The translations under genes and the position numbers were made by a program. Below the pieces are notes generated by a model. That model worked only from the letters and a program-made list of their open reading frames with translations. It was not told the DNA's origin and did not search any database. From contig NZ_VRTT01000004.1 in NCBI RefSeq assembly GCF_008017805.1, positions 1-64,000 on the forward strand: a stretch of DNA of 64,000 nt, given 5' to 3'. Below are positions 1 to 9,387 of this stretch, in pieces. Origin of the DNA: Paenibacillus sp. N3.4. Lineage in GTDB: Bacteria; Bacillota; Bacilli; Paenibacillales; NBRC-103111. The first letter of the stretch is position 1, and each line of letters starts with the position of its first letter.

Positions 1-2496
1 GGTGCGGAGGAGAAAATTCCGATGTGCGGCGTTCCTCATCACGCGGCTGACAACTATATGTCTAGGTTAATTGAAAAAGGTTTTAAAGTAGCGATCTGCG
101 AACAAGTGGAAGACCCCGCAGAAGCCAAAGGCGTGGTACGAAGAGAAATTGTTCGGATTGTGACACCGGGAACGGTTATGGACAGCAAGCTTCTAGGCGA
201 AACCAGCAATAATTACATTGTTTCACTCGCGCATCGGGAGCAAGGCTACGCATTTACAGCCTGTGATATCTCTACCGGCGAGCTGTATACGACGCTGCTT
301 CCAAACTCCTGGGAGCTTGTGATGGATGAATTGAATGTCTATGTCCCATCTGAGATTATTGCGGACAACAAGCTCCTTACGACCATTCGGGAAACCAATG
401 CAACCTGGGGACGCAACACCGTCATTACCGAGTGGACGCAAGCGGACGACAAGCTCCTCGAAGAGCATTTTGCCGACGATGCGGCGCTTCACTCCTTATC
501 CGCGCTGAACAGGCAAGGGGTAGCCTTAATGCTTGCTTATCTGAAAGATACGCAAAAAAGAGCCCTTACCCATGTGAAGCACATTCGGGTCTACGAACCG
601 GATCAGTTCATGACGATGGATCCTTTCACGCGTAGAAATCTGGAACTGGTGGAAACAGTCCGAGAGCGCTCCAAAAAAGGTTCATTGCTCTGGCTGTTGG
701 ACAAAACCGTTACGGCGATGGGAGCTCGGATGCTCCGCCGTTGGATCGAAAAGCCGCTTATGAGCGTTACCCGCATTGAGGAGCGTCTGGAAGCCGTCAA
801 TCTGCTCTACAATCAGCTCATCGTTCGCGAAGATGTGAAGCAAGCCTTAAAGGAAGTTTACGATTTAGAGCGGTTGGTTGCTCGTATCTCCTACGGCAAT
901 GCGAATGCCCGCGATATGCTTGCCCTGAAGCATTCCTTGCAGCAGGTTCCCCTTCTTCAAGAGGTTTGCCACGCGTCTGGCTCGGAAACTCTCCGCAATC
1001 TGGTTAAGGGTATGGATACATGTGAAGACGTAAGATCGTGGATTGCCAGCGCGATTGAGGATGAGCCTCCGGTTTCGATTCGCGACGGTGGAATGATTCG
1101 CGAAGGCTACCAGCCTTATTTGGATCAGCTAAGGGAAGCAAGCAAGAACGGGAAGCAATGGATTGCTGAATTAGAGCGTCAAGAACGCGAAGCGACGGGC
1201 ATTAAGTCGCTCAAGATCGGCTACAACAAAGTGTTTGGTTACTTTATCGAGGTGACCAAAGCGAATATGTCAGCCCTGCAAGAGGGGCGCTACGAGCGCA
1301 AGCAAACTTTGGCGAATGCCGAGCGTTATGTGACACCCGAACTGAAAGAGAAAGAAGCGCTCATTCTGGAAGCCCAGGACAAGATGGTTGATCTGGAGTA
1401 TGAATTATTTACGGAGCTGCGCGACCGGATTTCTCAGCATATTTCTCGCCTGCAGAAGCTGGCTGAGGTGATAGCTGCTGCGGATGTCTATCAATCTTTG
1501 GCTGCAGTCAGCGCCGCACATCACTACCGCAAGCCGGAGATCGGCGAAGGCTTTGATCTCCATATCGAGGAAGGTCGACACCCTGTGGTGGAGGCGGTCA
1601 TTCAAGATGGCTCTTTCATTGCCAATGAAACGAGTCTTGAACAAGAGCAAGGACGTATCCTGCTGATTACCGGGCCTAACATGGCTGGCAAAAGTACGTA
1701 CATGCGACAAGTTGCCGTGATCTGCTTAATGGCGCAGATCGGCTGCTTCGTGCCGGCGAGAAGCGCGCGTATCCCTGTTACGGATCGAATTTTCACGCGG
1801 ATCGGGGCTGCGGATGACTTGATAGGCGGTCAAAGCACGTTCATGGTCGAAATGATGGACATACAAGTCATGACCGAGAAAGCAACAAGCAAAAGCTTGG
1901 TCATCATCGATGAACTTGGTCGGGGGACATCAACAGGTGAAGGCATGGCGATTGCGCAAGCGGTCATTGAATTTCTACATGACCGGATTGGCTGCCGGAC
2001 GCTCGTTTCGACGCATTTCCATGAGCTCGCCCATCTGGAGGACAGTCTTGCGCATCTGCGCAATCACTGCATGGCGGTCAAGGAAAGCGGCGGTCAAGTG
2101 ACTTTCCTCCGCAAGCTGATCCGCGGGGCAGCGAGTACCAGCTATGGCATCTATTGCGCTGAGATTGCCGGGCTGCCCGAGACGATCATTCAGCGCTCCT
2201 ATGAGCTGCTGAATGGGTTTGAAGTGCGGGCAGCCGGTCAGGCTCAAGCTGCCGCAGCCCTAGAACCTGCTGCCGATGAGTGGCGGGCGTCGGTGCCTGA
2301 CGCTATGAAGACGGAAGCTCCGATTCAACAGCTGTCCCTCTTTGCCGATGACAGCTCGTCCAATGCTGCTGTCAAGAAGAAGCCTGACGGCAAATCTCAG
2401 CTCGTGCTCGACCAGCTGAAAGGAATTGACCTTATTAATATGACGCCGCTGCAGGCGCTTAATTTAGTCTACGAATGGAAGCAAAAGCTGCAGTAG
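1..2496 (+). CDS. mutS: DNA mismatch repair protein MutS (5' end outside window)
   Basis: MutS recognises base mismatches and small loops in DNA and, with ATP, recruits MutL. The frame is open from base 1, so the N-terminus, with the mismatch-contacting Phe-x-Glu of domain I, lies upstream of the window; about 60-70 residues are missing compared with the usual length. Visible are the connector and lever domains, the Walker A motif GPNMAGKST near nt 1672-1700, the Walker B/signature region IIDELGRGTSTGEG, and the STHFHEL motif of the ATPase. Near the C-terminus a QLSLF pentapeptide (nt 2329-2343) matches the beta-clamp-binding consensus. It is followed by a protease gene and mutL on the same strand, the usual mutSL context with one inserted gene. 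Identification is firm. Confidence 0.97.
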   Translation, partial: GAEEKIPMCGVPHHAADNYMSRLIEKGFKVAICEQVEDPAEAKGVVRREIVRIVTPGTVMDSKLLGETSNNYIVSLAHREQGYAFTACDISTGELYTTLLPNSWELVMDELNVYVPSEIIADNKLLTTIRETNATWGRNTVITEWTQADDKLLEEHFADDAALHSLSALNRQGVALMLAYLKDTQKRALTHVKHIRVYEPDQFMTMDPFTRRNLELVETVRERSKKGSLLWLLDKTVTAMGARMLRRWIEKPLMSVTRIEERLEAVNLLYNQLIVREDVKQALKEVYDLERLVARISYGNANARDMLALKHSLQQVPLLQEVCHASGSETLRNLVKGMDTCEDVRSWIASAIEDEPPVSIRDGGMIREGYQPYLDQLREASKNGKQWIAELERQEREATGIKSLKIGYNKVFGYFIEVTKANMSALQEGRYERKQTLANAERYVTPELKEKEALILEAQDKMVDLEYELFTELRDRISQHISRLQKLAEVIAAADVYQSLAAVSAAHHYRKPEIGEGFDLHIEEGRHPVVEAVIQDGSFIANETSLEQEQGRILLITGPNMAGKSTYMRQVAVICLMAQIGCFVPARSARIPVTDRIFTRIGAADDLIGGQSTFMVEMMDIQVMTEKATSKSLVIIDELGRGTSTGEGMAIAQAVIEFLHDRIGCRTLVSTHFHELAHLEDSLAHLRNHCMAVKESGGQVTFLRKLIRGAASTSYGIYCAEIAGLPETIIQRSYELLNGFEVRAAGQAQAAAALEPAADEWRASVPDAMKTEAPIQQLSLFADDSSSNAAVKKKPDGKSQLVLDQLKGIDLINMTPLQALNLVYEWKQKLQ

Positions 2497-2574
2497 CAAC
2501 TGAAAGCGTTTCTGTCTTGCACTTATATCTAAGTTAAAGTTGGAAGTCATTTGATACCCTAAGGAGCGACGCTC

Positions 2575-4011
2575 ATGAAACAGCTGTATACAATGAAAAC
2601 AATGAAGGTTACGCTTGCGCTAGCGTCTGCACTTATGACGATTTTACCTGTTACTGCGATGGCGCAAGAAGATTTACAGACCCAGCAGGTTAGACAAATT
2701 ATCGGCAAGCTGCATGTCAGCGGCGTAACCGAAGAGGCACTGGCTAACCAAAGCATTAAACAAATGATCGAAGGCTTGAAGGATCCGTATACCGTATTTT
2801 TCAGTAAAGAGGAGTATAGTCAATTTTTTAACTCTTTGGAAAATAATTATGTCGGTATGGGTGCTCGAATTGGCCTCGACGATAAAGGTGTCTATTTAAC
2901 GGAAGTGTTTGCAGGCTCCCCCGCAGAAGCTGCCGGCCTGCAAAGGGACGACTATGTGCGTGCGATAGATGGCGTGCCAGCTTCAACAACCTCGATTGAT
3001 GAGGTCAGAAATAAAATTATCGGCATAGAGGGAACGAAGACGAAAGTGACCGTATTGCGCGGAGATAAAGAAATAACCGTAGAGATTACTCGCGGCGCTG
3101 TCAATGTTCCCGAAGTGTACAGCAAAAGCTTTGTAAACGGGGTTGGATATATTCAAATCACGGAATTTTCCAGTGATGCCGATGATGAATTCGATGTGCA
3201 ATTAGCTGCGCTGCAAGCAAAGGGACTAAAATCATTAATTTTGGATGTACGCAACAATCCCGGTGGTCTTTTGGATACCGCGCAAAATATTGCCAAGCAT
3301 TTTGTCAAAGACGGCGTATTGATTCATACACGAGATCGCAATGGCGAAGATGATCCCGTTCTAATTAAGGGGGGATCTGAGTTATCCATCCCTGTATATA
3401 TTCTAGCAAATGAAAATAGCGCCAGCGCTTCAGAAGTGTTGTCAGGCGCTTTGCAGGATTATAAAGTCGGGCAAGTGATTGGCGTACAAACGTATGGCAA
3501 AGGCAGTGTTCAGCAGGTATATCAATTAGATGGCGGCAGCGCGTTGAAAGTGACCATCGAAGAGTATTTGACTCCGAACAAGCGTAAAGTGAATAAAGTA
3601 GGCATTACACCTGATATCAAGGTGGAAGGGGCTGCTGCGCAATTAATTACAGCTCTTCATACAGCCGGTATTATGGATATTGATGTGGAAATCACGAAGC
3701 ATAAAATTACGTATAACGGCGTTGAGATGGGCACTGTTCTGGGAGCTTTCCATGAAAATGGGAAGTTGTATGCATCTACCCGTGCGCTAGCAGCGCTCGT
3801 AGGAGCTAAGATTACTTGGAATGAAACGAACCGGACTGTTGAGCTTACTGACAGCAAAGGCACACATGCTATTCCTGTCGAGGCGGACAAGCTCATCATC
3901 GATAATGGGACTAGTTACGTCAATGTCAATCTTTTCGATGGTTATTTCCCTCAGTTGAAAGTGAATGATCAAGGAGAGAATATTTCCATTCGTGCTGTAA
4001 AGGGGAGCTGA
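2575..4011 (+). CDS. S41 family C-terminal processing peptidase with PDZ domain
   Basis: A secreted or membrane-tethered serine protease of the CtpA/CtpB family. Residues 1-30 look like a signal peptide ending in TAMA. A PDZ domain covers about 92-160 and the tail-specific protease domain about 185-340. From spacing relative to CtpB the catalytic set would be Ser284 (NSASASE), Lys309 (TYGKG) and Gln313. Residues about 375-475 form a second region resembling the copper-amine-oxidase N-terminal-like domain common in Paenibacillus wall proteins. The ATG is preceded by AAGGAG with suitable spacing. The gene sits between mutS and mutL and ends 2 nt before the mutL start, so they are probably co-transcribed. 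The substrate is unknown; CtpB in Bacillus acts in sporulation signalling, but orthology is not shown here. Confidence 0.9.
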   Translation: MKQLYTMKTMKVTLALASALMTILPVTAMAQEDLQTQQVRQIIGKLHVSGVTEEALANQSIKQMIEGLKDPYTVFFSKEEYSQFFNSLENNYVGMGARIGLDDKGVYLTEVFAGSPAEAAGLQRDDYVRAIDGVPASTTSIDEVRNKIIGIEGTKTKVTVLRGDKEITVEITRGAVNVPEVYSKSFVNGVGYIQITEFSSDADDEFDVQLAALQAKGLKSLILDVRNNPGGLLDTAQNIAKHFVKDGVLIHTRDRNGEDDPVLIKGGSELSIPVYILANENSASASEVLSGALQDYKVGQVIGVQTYGKGSVQQVYQLDGGSALKVTIEEYLTPNKRKVNKVGITPDIKVEGAAAQLITALHTAGIMDIDVEITKHKITYNGVEMGTVLGAFHENGKLYASTRALAALVGAKITWNETNRTVELTDSKGTHAIPVEADKLIIDNGTSYVNVNLFDGYFPQLKVNDQGENISIRAVKGS

Positions 4012-4013
4012 CT

Positions 4014-6059
4014 ATGGGGAAAATTCAACTCTTAAGCGAACATATTGCGAACCAAATCGCTGCGGGAGAAGTGGTGGAACGCCCTTCTTCTGTCGTGAAG
4101 GAACTCGTTGAAAATTCGATTGATGCCGATAGCACACGGATCGATGTGACGATTGAAGAAGGAGGTCTTCAGCTTATTCGGGTATCCGATAACGGTTCCG
4201 GTATGGCTTTAGAAGACTGTGAATTAGCTTTTCAACGTCATGCTACAAGCAAAATTGCCACAACGAAAGATTTGTTTTCGATTCGGACACTGGGTTTCCG
4301 TGGCGAGGCGCTGCCTAGTATTGCGTCCGTATCAAGGCTCACGTGCGTCACCAGTTCTTCGGATGATGGTTTAGGCCGTAAAATATTCATCGAAGGCGGC
4401 ACCATACGCACCGTGGAGGAAACAGCTGCTTCACGTGGCACGGATGTGTCTGTCAAGGATTTATTTTATAATACGCCGGCCCGACTGAAATACATGAAAA
4501 CGATCCAAACGGAACTTGGGCATGTTTCTGATTTTATGTATAGACTTGCGCTTGCTCATCCAGGCATCGCATTTTCTTTGAAGCATAACGGCAATGTTCT
4601 CCTGCAATCACTCGGAAACGGCGATTTACTGCAAGTCATCGCCGCTATATATGGAACGGCAATAGGCAAGCAAATGATTCCAATCCAGGTGGAGAGCTTG
4701 GATTACACGATTTCCGGCTTTATGGCTAAGCCGGAAATGACTCGCGCGAATCGTGGCGGTATCTCGACCATTGTTAATGGTCGTTATGTTCGCAATTTCG
4801 CGCTGAATCAAGCTCTTATGCAGGGGTATCATACCCTGCTGCCGATTAATCGGTTTCCCGTTGCGGTGCTGCAAATTGGCATGGACCCAGCCTTGGTGGA
4901 TGTGAATGTTCATCCTTCCAAGCTGGAGGTTCGATTCAGCAAGGAAGCGGAATTAACTTCCTTGATTGAGTCTGAAGTGAAGCGTATGTTGGGCAGGCAA
5001 GTTCTGATTCCACAAGGAGCCAAACCTACTGCGCCGAAAGGCGCTTATGTGCAGGAGCAATTAGAGCTTACGCGAGCTATTGAGCCAGTTGGCAAATCTG
5101 CGACGCTTCAACCCATGCCGCCGATAAAATCAATGGACATCGAGCGTGAGCAGCCGTTTAGCTCGAAAGTTAAGCAAGAGTCTGAATCTTTGGATGTGCC
5201 TGTTTTACCGCATATTAAAGAAGCAGTCTCACCATACCAACCCGTAACGGCTTATGAGAAAACGCCTGTCTTACGCTCTCCGCTTATAGAGCCGCGGATC
5301 AACGTTTCTGGATCCGATTCTTCCATTCGGACCAGAGGGACTTCACCTAATCAAGGGTACTCTTCCGGAGGGGCAAACCCGCGAAGCGTTTCGATCCAAC
5401 AGCAGCGTCGAACGAATGAGGCTTTTATGGAACTACTGCCTTCCAATGCGGATAGTGAAGCTGGAAAGCTGCCGGTTTTTCCAAGGCTTGACCCCATCGG
5501 ACAGATGCATGGCACTTATTTGGTCGCGCAAAATGAAGAAGGGCTATACTTAATTGACCAGCATGCTGCGCATGAGCGAATTAATTATGAGTATTTTTAT
5601 GAGCGTTTTGGCAATCCTGCTGAGGCAAGCCAAGAATTACTCGTTCCCATTACCTTGGAGTTTACACCTTCCGAAGCAGGTGTTATTGAAGAGAAGCTAT
5701 CTTTGTTTGAACAAGCAGGTGTGTTTATGGAATCCTTCGGCGGTCATACCTTCTTGGTTCGTGCGCATCCTCACTGGTTTCCTGACGGTGAAGAGAAAGA
5801 GATTGTTGAAGAAATGTGCGAGTGGGTACTGAGTGAGAAGAAAGCGGTAGATGTTGCTAAATTGCGAGAAAAAGCCGCAATCATGTGCTCCTGTAAAGCT
5901 TCCATCAAAGCGAATCACAGCCTGAGTGTGCTCGAAATGGAGACGCTCATTGATAGGCTCTCGGGCTGCCGCAATCCATACACCTGTCCGCATGGCAGAC
6001 CTATTGTCGTTAGTTTTACAACGTATGAGCTTGAAAAAATGTTTAAGCGAGTGATGTAA
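4014..6059 (+). CDS. mutL: DNA mismatch repair protein MutL with endonuclease domain
   Basis: MutL couples mismatch recognition to strand incision. The N-terminal GHKL ATPase is intact: Glu30 and Asn34 (KELVENSIDA), DNGSGM at 59-64 and GFRGEAL at 94-100. A linker of about 150 residues (330-485) is Pro/Ser-rich and variable, as usual. The C-terminal domain has the latent endonuclease motif DQHA(x2)E(x4)E at 515-526, an ACR-type motif around CSCKAS and a CPHGRP motif at 658-663, so this is the nicking type found in organisms without MutH. QELLVP (540-545) corresponds to the beta-clamp-binding motif known in B. subtilis MutL. The length (681 aa) is typical. Confidence 0.97.
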   Translation: MGKIQLLSEHIANQIAAGEVVERPSSVVKELVENSIDADSTRIDVTIEEGGLQLIRVSDNGSGMALEDCELAFQRHATSKIATTKDLFSIRTLGFRGEALPSIASVSRLTCVTSSSDDGLGRKIFIEGGTIRTVEETAASRGTDVSVKDLFYNTPARLKYMKTIQTELGHVSDFMYRLALAHPGIAFSLKHNGNVLLQSLGNGDLLQVIAAIYGTAIGKQMIPIQVESLDYTISGFMAKPEMTRANRGGISTIVNGRYVRNFALNQALMQGYHTLLPINRFPVAVLQIGMDPALVDVNVHPSKLEVRFSKEAELTSLIESEVKRMLGRQVLIPQGAKPTAPKGAYVQEQLELTRAIEPVGKSATLQPMPPIKSMDIEREQPFSSKVKQESESLDVPVLPHIKEAVSPYQPVTAYEKTPVLRSPLIEPRINVSGSDSSIRTRGTSPNQGYSSGGANPRSVSIQQQRRTNEAFMELLPSNADSEAGKLPVFPRLDPIGQMHGTYLVAQNEEGLYLIDQHAAHERINYEYFYERFGNPAEASQELLVPITLEFTPSEAGVIEEKLSLFEQAGVFMESFGGHTFLVRAHPHWFPDGEEKEIVEEMCEWVLSEKKAVDVAKLREKAAIMCSCKASIKANHSLSVLEMETLIDRLSGCRNPYTCPHGRPIVVSFTTYELEKMFKRVM

Positions 6060-6063
6060 CCCC

Positions 6064-6840
6064 GTGTTAGTGACAACTTCTTATAATCCTTCTGGGGAAT
6101 TGCTGGACAAAGCGGTACGGCTAGCTGGAGCGTATAACGGCCGTGTAGTTCCCCGAAGGAAGTATTCTTTGGAGCATCTTAGGAAAAATTATGAGGATAA
6201 TCGGCTTCTGCTTGTGACAAGAGATGAGATCAGGTACTATGAAGATGACCATGCCGCGTATTTTTTCCATCCCAGTATGGCCCTTGTCCGTGTCAAACGC
6301 ATGCAGCGTGGCGAATCTGACTTATTAATTGAGGCTTCCGGTACTGTGCCAGGTGATGTGATTGTTGACTGCACCGCAGGTTTGGCCTCGGATTCGATTG
6401 TCTTTTCTTATGCCGTTGGTTCTCTAGGAAGCGTAACTGCACTAGAGAGTGAACCGATACCCGCCATGCTGATTCATGAAGGTCTGGCCTTGTATGAATC
6501 CGAAATTGCTGAGCTTAACGATGCTATGAGGCGTATCAAGGTTAGGAAGACTGACCATCTGACTTACTTGCAGCAGCTTGAATCACAAAGTGTGGATGTC
6601 GTCTATTTCGATCCGATGTTCCGCAGCCCCATTGAGGAATCTCAAGCGATCTCTCTTCTTAGGCGAAATGCGAATGATGAAGCTGTCAGCTTGGCATCCA
6701 TCGCTGAAGCGAGACGAATTGCGCGCAAAAGTATCGTTCTAAAAGAGAACAGAGATAGTCATGAATTTGCCAGGCTCGGTTTTGAGCACGTATTACGATC
6801 AACGACCAAAACAACGTATGGAGTGATTCGACTGTGTTAG
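6064..6840 (+). CDS. Class I SAM-dependent methyltransferase, RsmJ-like
   Basis: A 258-aa protein starting at a GTG five bases after mutL. A glycine-rich SAM-binding stretch (DCTAGLASDS) and a catalytic-type DPMF motif (YFDPMFRS) resemble the RsmJ/YhiQ family, whose E. coli member methylates 16S rRNA G1516. That family match is from memory of motifs, so the rRNA substrate is an inference. The SD is weak, and translation may depend on coupling with mutL. Its 3' end overlaps the miaA start by 7 nt, placing it in the same operon between a DNA repair gene and a tRNA modification gene. Confidence 0.75.
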   Translation: MLVTTSYNPSGELLDKAVRLAGAYNGRVVPRRKYSLEHLRKNYEDNRLLLVTRDEIRYYEDDHAAYFFHPSMALVRVKRMQRGESDLLIEASGTVPGDVIVDCTAGLASDSIVFSYAVGSLGSVTALESEPIPAMLIHEGLALYESEIAELNDAMRRIKVRKTDHLTYLQQLESQSVDVVYFDPMFRSPIEESQAISLLRRNANDEAVSLASIAEARRIARKSIVLKENRDSHEFARLGFEHVLRSTTKTTYGVIRLC

Positions 6841-7802
6841 CCCCATCAGCCAAGCCGAAATTACTCGTGCTTCTTGGTCCCACAGCAGTAGGCAAGACCA
6901 AGCTAAGCTTGGAGATTGCCCAAAAATATGGCTGCGAAATTATTTCCGGAGATTCTATGCAAGTGTATCGAGGCATGAATATCGGAACAGCCAAAGCGAG
7001 CGAAGCTGAGCAGCAGCTTGTTCCGCATCATTTAATTGATATTCATGAACCTTCTTATGCTTTCTCGGCAGCTGAATTCCAAGAGCGCGTAAAAAGCTTG
7101 ATTATGGACATTCACTCCCGTGGGAAGCTGCCTTTTATCGTTGGTGGAACAGGGCTTTATATTGAGTCCGTATGTTACAACTACCAGTTTACCGATGTCA
7201 GTATGGATGAAGCCTTCCGGCTAGAACAAGAGGCGTTCGCCAACCTACAGGGTGAAGAAGCGCTGCATCAGAGGCTGCGAGATATTGATCCTGAAAGCGC
7301 TGATCGGCTTCATGCGAACGACCGCAGGCGTGTCATACGCGCCCTTGAGATTTATCATATGTCCGGTGAAACGATGTCTGCCCATTTGGCCGCCCAGAAA
7401 AAAGAGTCGCCTTACGAACTATGTATCGTCGGATTGACGATGGACCGTGCCTTACTCTATCAACGGATCGAAGAGCGAATCGATGCGATGATGGAAGAAG
7501 GTTTGGTAGAAGAGGTAAGAAATCTTCTTGCCGCCGGTTGTCCGAAGCAGGCTATATCCATGCAAGCGCTCGGATACAAAGAAATCGTCAGCTACTTGGA
7601 GGGCGAGTTAAGTTTGGAGGGTGCGGTGACGCTGTTGAAGCGTGATACCCGCCGATATGCCAAGCGACAGTTGTCCTGGTTTCGGCATATGAAAGACATT
7701 CATTGGGTGGATGTGACGGAATCAGCAAATTTTTCTGCCCATTTCCAAATTATTAATGATATACTAGCAGGAAAGTTTGTTCATAAAATTGAATATAATT
7801 AA
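6834..7802 (+). CDS. miaA: tRNA dimethylallyltransferase MiaA
   Basis: MiaA transfers a dimethylallyl group to N6 of A37 in tRNAs that read UNN codons. The P-loop GPTAVGKT and the segment DSMQVYRGMNIGTAK that binds substrate near the N-terminus are present. A tRNA-contacting insert and the basic C-terminal stretch ending RDTRRYAKRQLSWFR follow. The length (322 aa) is usual. Translation starts at a GTG inside the end of the preceding methyltransferase gene, suggesting translational coupling. Position directly upstream of hfq is conserved in Bacillales and many other bacteria. Confidence 0.96.
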   Translation: MLAPSAKPKLLVLLGPTAVGKTKLSLEIAQKYGCEIISGDSMQVYRGMNIGTAKASEAEQQLVPHHLIDIHEPSYAFSAAEFQERVKSLIMDIHSRGKLPFIVGGTGLYIESVCYNYQFTDVSMDEAFRLEQEAFANLQGEEALHQRLRDIDPESADRLHANDRRRVIRALEIYHMSGETMSAHLAAQKKESPYELCIVGLTMDRALLYQRIEERIDAMMEEGLVEEVRNLLAAGCPKQAISMQALGYKEIVSYLEGELSLEGAVTLLKRDTRRYAKRQLSWFRHMKDIHWVDVTESANFSAHFQIINDILAGKFVHKIEYN

Positions 7803-7868
7803 CAATTATCACCAACACAAAATAGCGCCATACGGCGAGAGTTTCATTCCATTAAGGGGGACCAACTG

Positions 7869-8108
7869 ATGAACAAATCCATTAATATCCAGGACAATTT
7901 TCTTAACCAACTGCGCAAAGAAAGCATTCCCGTTACCGTATACTTAACTAATGGGTTTCAAATCAGAGGCCTAATCCGTGCTTTTGATAACTTCACAATC
8001 ATCATTGACAGTGAAGGGCGTCAACAAATGGTGTACAAACATGCCATTTCTACGTTTACTCCGCAAAGAGCGGTTTCTTTGATGGCTGCTGCCGAAGCTT
8101 CGGAATAA
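7869..8108 (+). CDS. hfq: RNA-binding protein Hfq
   Basis: A 79-aa Sm-like RNA chaperone that forms hexamer rings and binds U-rich or A-rich RNA. The Sm1 region ([15 protein letters not shown]) and the Sm2 signature with YKHAIST are intact; the latter matches Bacillus-type Hfq rather than the longer proteobacterial form. A strong SD (AAGGGGG) precedes the ATG. It lies 66 nt downstream of miaA, so read-through transcription is likely. The terminator at 8176-8208 closes this operon. Confidence 0.96.
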   Translation: MNKSINIQDNFLNQLRKESIPVTVYLTNGFQIRGLIRAFDNFTIIIDSEGRQQMVYKHAISTFTPQRAVSLMAAAEASE

Positions 8109-8175
8109 TCCGATCTCTGGCATCATTTGCAACTTTTTAATGGGATGCACCGTCTAACCGAATAGAAACTTGTAG

Positions 8176-8208
8176 GAGCAACCTTGTGTTTGAGGTTGTT
8201 CTTTTGTT
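8176..8208 (+). terminator. Intrinsic terminator after hfq
   Basis: A 9-bp stem (GAGCAACCT / AGGTTGTTC with one G:U) with an 8-nt loop is followed by TTTTGTT. It separates the mutS-hfq operon from the penicillin-binding protein gene. Confidence 0.7.
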
Positions 8209-8244
8209 GGTTAAGAGATAGAGAATTGAACAACGAGGGAGTCG

Positions 8245-9387
8245 GTGGATTTGGCGAAACCAACAAGTACACAATCAACGAAACAAACAACAAAGAAACC
8301 GAGTGATGGCAGCAAAGGTTCTAAGAAAAAGGGATTTAATTTTCGCAAAGTGTTTATAGGTACCATCATTGCCGGGATCTTAGCCATTATTTGTGCCATG
8401 GCGATTTATATTGTTGTAATTATGAGCGGTTTTAAAATTTTGGACAGTAATATTGATAAAATTAATGCATCTACGGAATCCACGCTTATTTATGCGCAAG
8501 AAGAAGGCAAAGATAAGAATGGAAAAGATTTACCAGCTACAGAAATTGCGAAAATTTATAAAGGTGAAAACCGCGAAAGCGTGGATATCAAAGATATTCC
8601 TAAACGTTTGCAGCAAGCTTTCGTTGCCACAGAGGATCGTCGGTTCTATGAACACTCCGGTGTGGACTTATGGTCCATCGGACGTGCCCTCGTGAAAGAT
8701 ATTATTCATATGAGCGCAGTCGAGGGCGGCAGTACCATTACGCAGCAGCTTGCTAAGAACGTATTCTTAAGTTCAGAGAAAACGGCGTTCCGCAAAGGAA
8801 CCGAGATGTCGATCGCGTTTGCTTTGGATGAACGGTACAGTAAAGAGGATATTCTTCAAAGATATTTAAATCGTATTTTCTTTGGCAGCAACGCTTATGG
8901 CATTAAAGCAGCAGCAAAGGTGTACTTCGGTAAATCTAATCTGAATGATTTGAAGCTGTGGGAGATGGCTACTTTAGCTGCTTTGCCCAAAGCGCCTTCC
9001 AGGTACTCACCAATAGCCAATCCGGACTTGTCCAAGGACCGTCGTGGTGTGGTCTTAAAGCTGATGGCCGATCAAGGCTACATTACAGAAGCAGAACGGG
9101 TTGAAGCTGCAGCTGTGGATTATGTAGCGCCAGCTTCTGTTAGTCAAGGCACAAAGGATTATGCGTCTTATGTCGATTATGTTGTTAATGAAGCAGAGGA
9201 CGTGTACGGTATAGGTGAAGATGAATTGTTGACTAAAGGATATCGGATCTATACGGCGATGAATCGAGATGCTCAAAAAATAATGGAGCAGACGTATGCC
9301 ACTCCGAGCTTTTCCAAAATGATGCAGCAGATGGACAAAAAATTCAAAGCGCCATGGTCATTATCGATAACAAGACTGGGGGCTTAA
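8245..9387 (+). CDS. Class A penicillin-binding protein, N-terminal part (frameshifted)
   Basis: This frame encodes the start of a PBP1A-type bifunctional peptidoglycan synthase. It has a Lys/Ser/Thr-rich cytoplasmic tail, a membrane anchor at about 36-60, and a complete GT51 glycosyltransferase domain. The GT51 motifs are EDRRFYEHSG with the likely catalytic Glu130, GGSTITQQLAKN at 161-172, and a second family Glu in RKGTEMS. GTG at 8245 follows GAGGGA. After Lys366 the frame runs into 14 unrelated residues and stops at 9387, while the expected continuation QSAMVIIDNKTGG is found in the -1 frame. A single missing A in the A-run at 9337-9342 explains this. If restored, the protein would be about 870 aa. 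The read-through product as written would polymerise glycan but lack transpeptidase. Confidence 0.85.
   Translation: MDLAKPTSTQSTKQTTKKPSDGSKGSKKKGFNFRKVFIGTIIAGILAIICAMAIYIVVIMSGFKILDSNIDKINASTESTLIYAQEEGKDKNGKDLPATEIAKIYKGENRESVDIKDIPKRLQQAFVATEDRRFYEHSGVDLWSIGRALVKDIIHMSAVEGGSTITQQLAKNVFLSSEKTAFRKGTEMSIAFALDERYSKEDILQRYLNRIFFGSNAYGIKAAAKVYFGKSNLNDLKLWEMATLAALPKAPSRYSPIANPDLSKDRRGVVLKLMADQGYITEAERVEAAAVDYVAPASVSQGTKDYASYVDYVVNEAEDVYGIGEDELLTKGYRIYTAMNRDAQKIMEQTYATPSFSKMMQQMDKKFKAPWSLSITRLGA

Noticed and set aside
9337-9342. Programmed -1 frameshifting in the PBP gene
   Set aside because: C-AAA-AAA is not a good heptamer, no stimulatory hairpin is seen, and six A are short for transcriptional slippage; mutation or sequence error is simpler.
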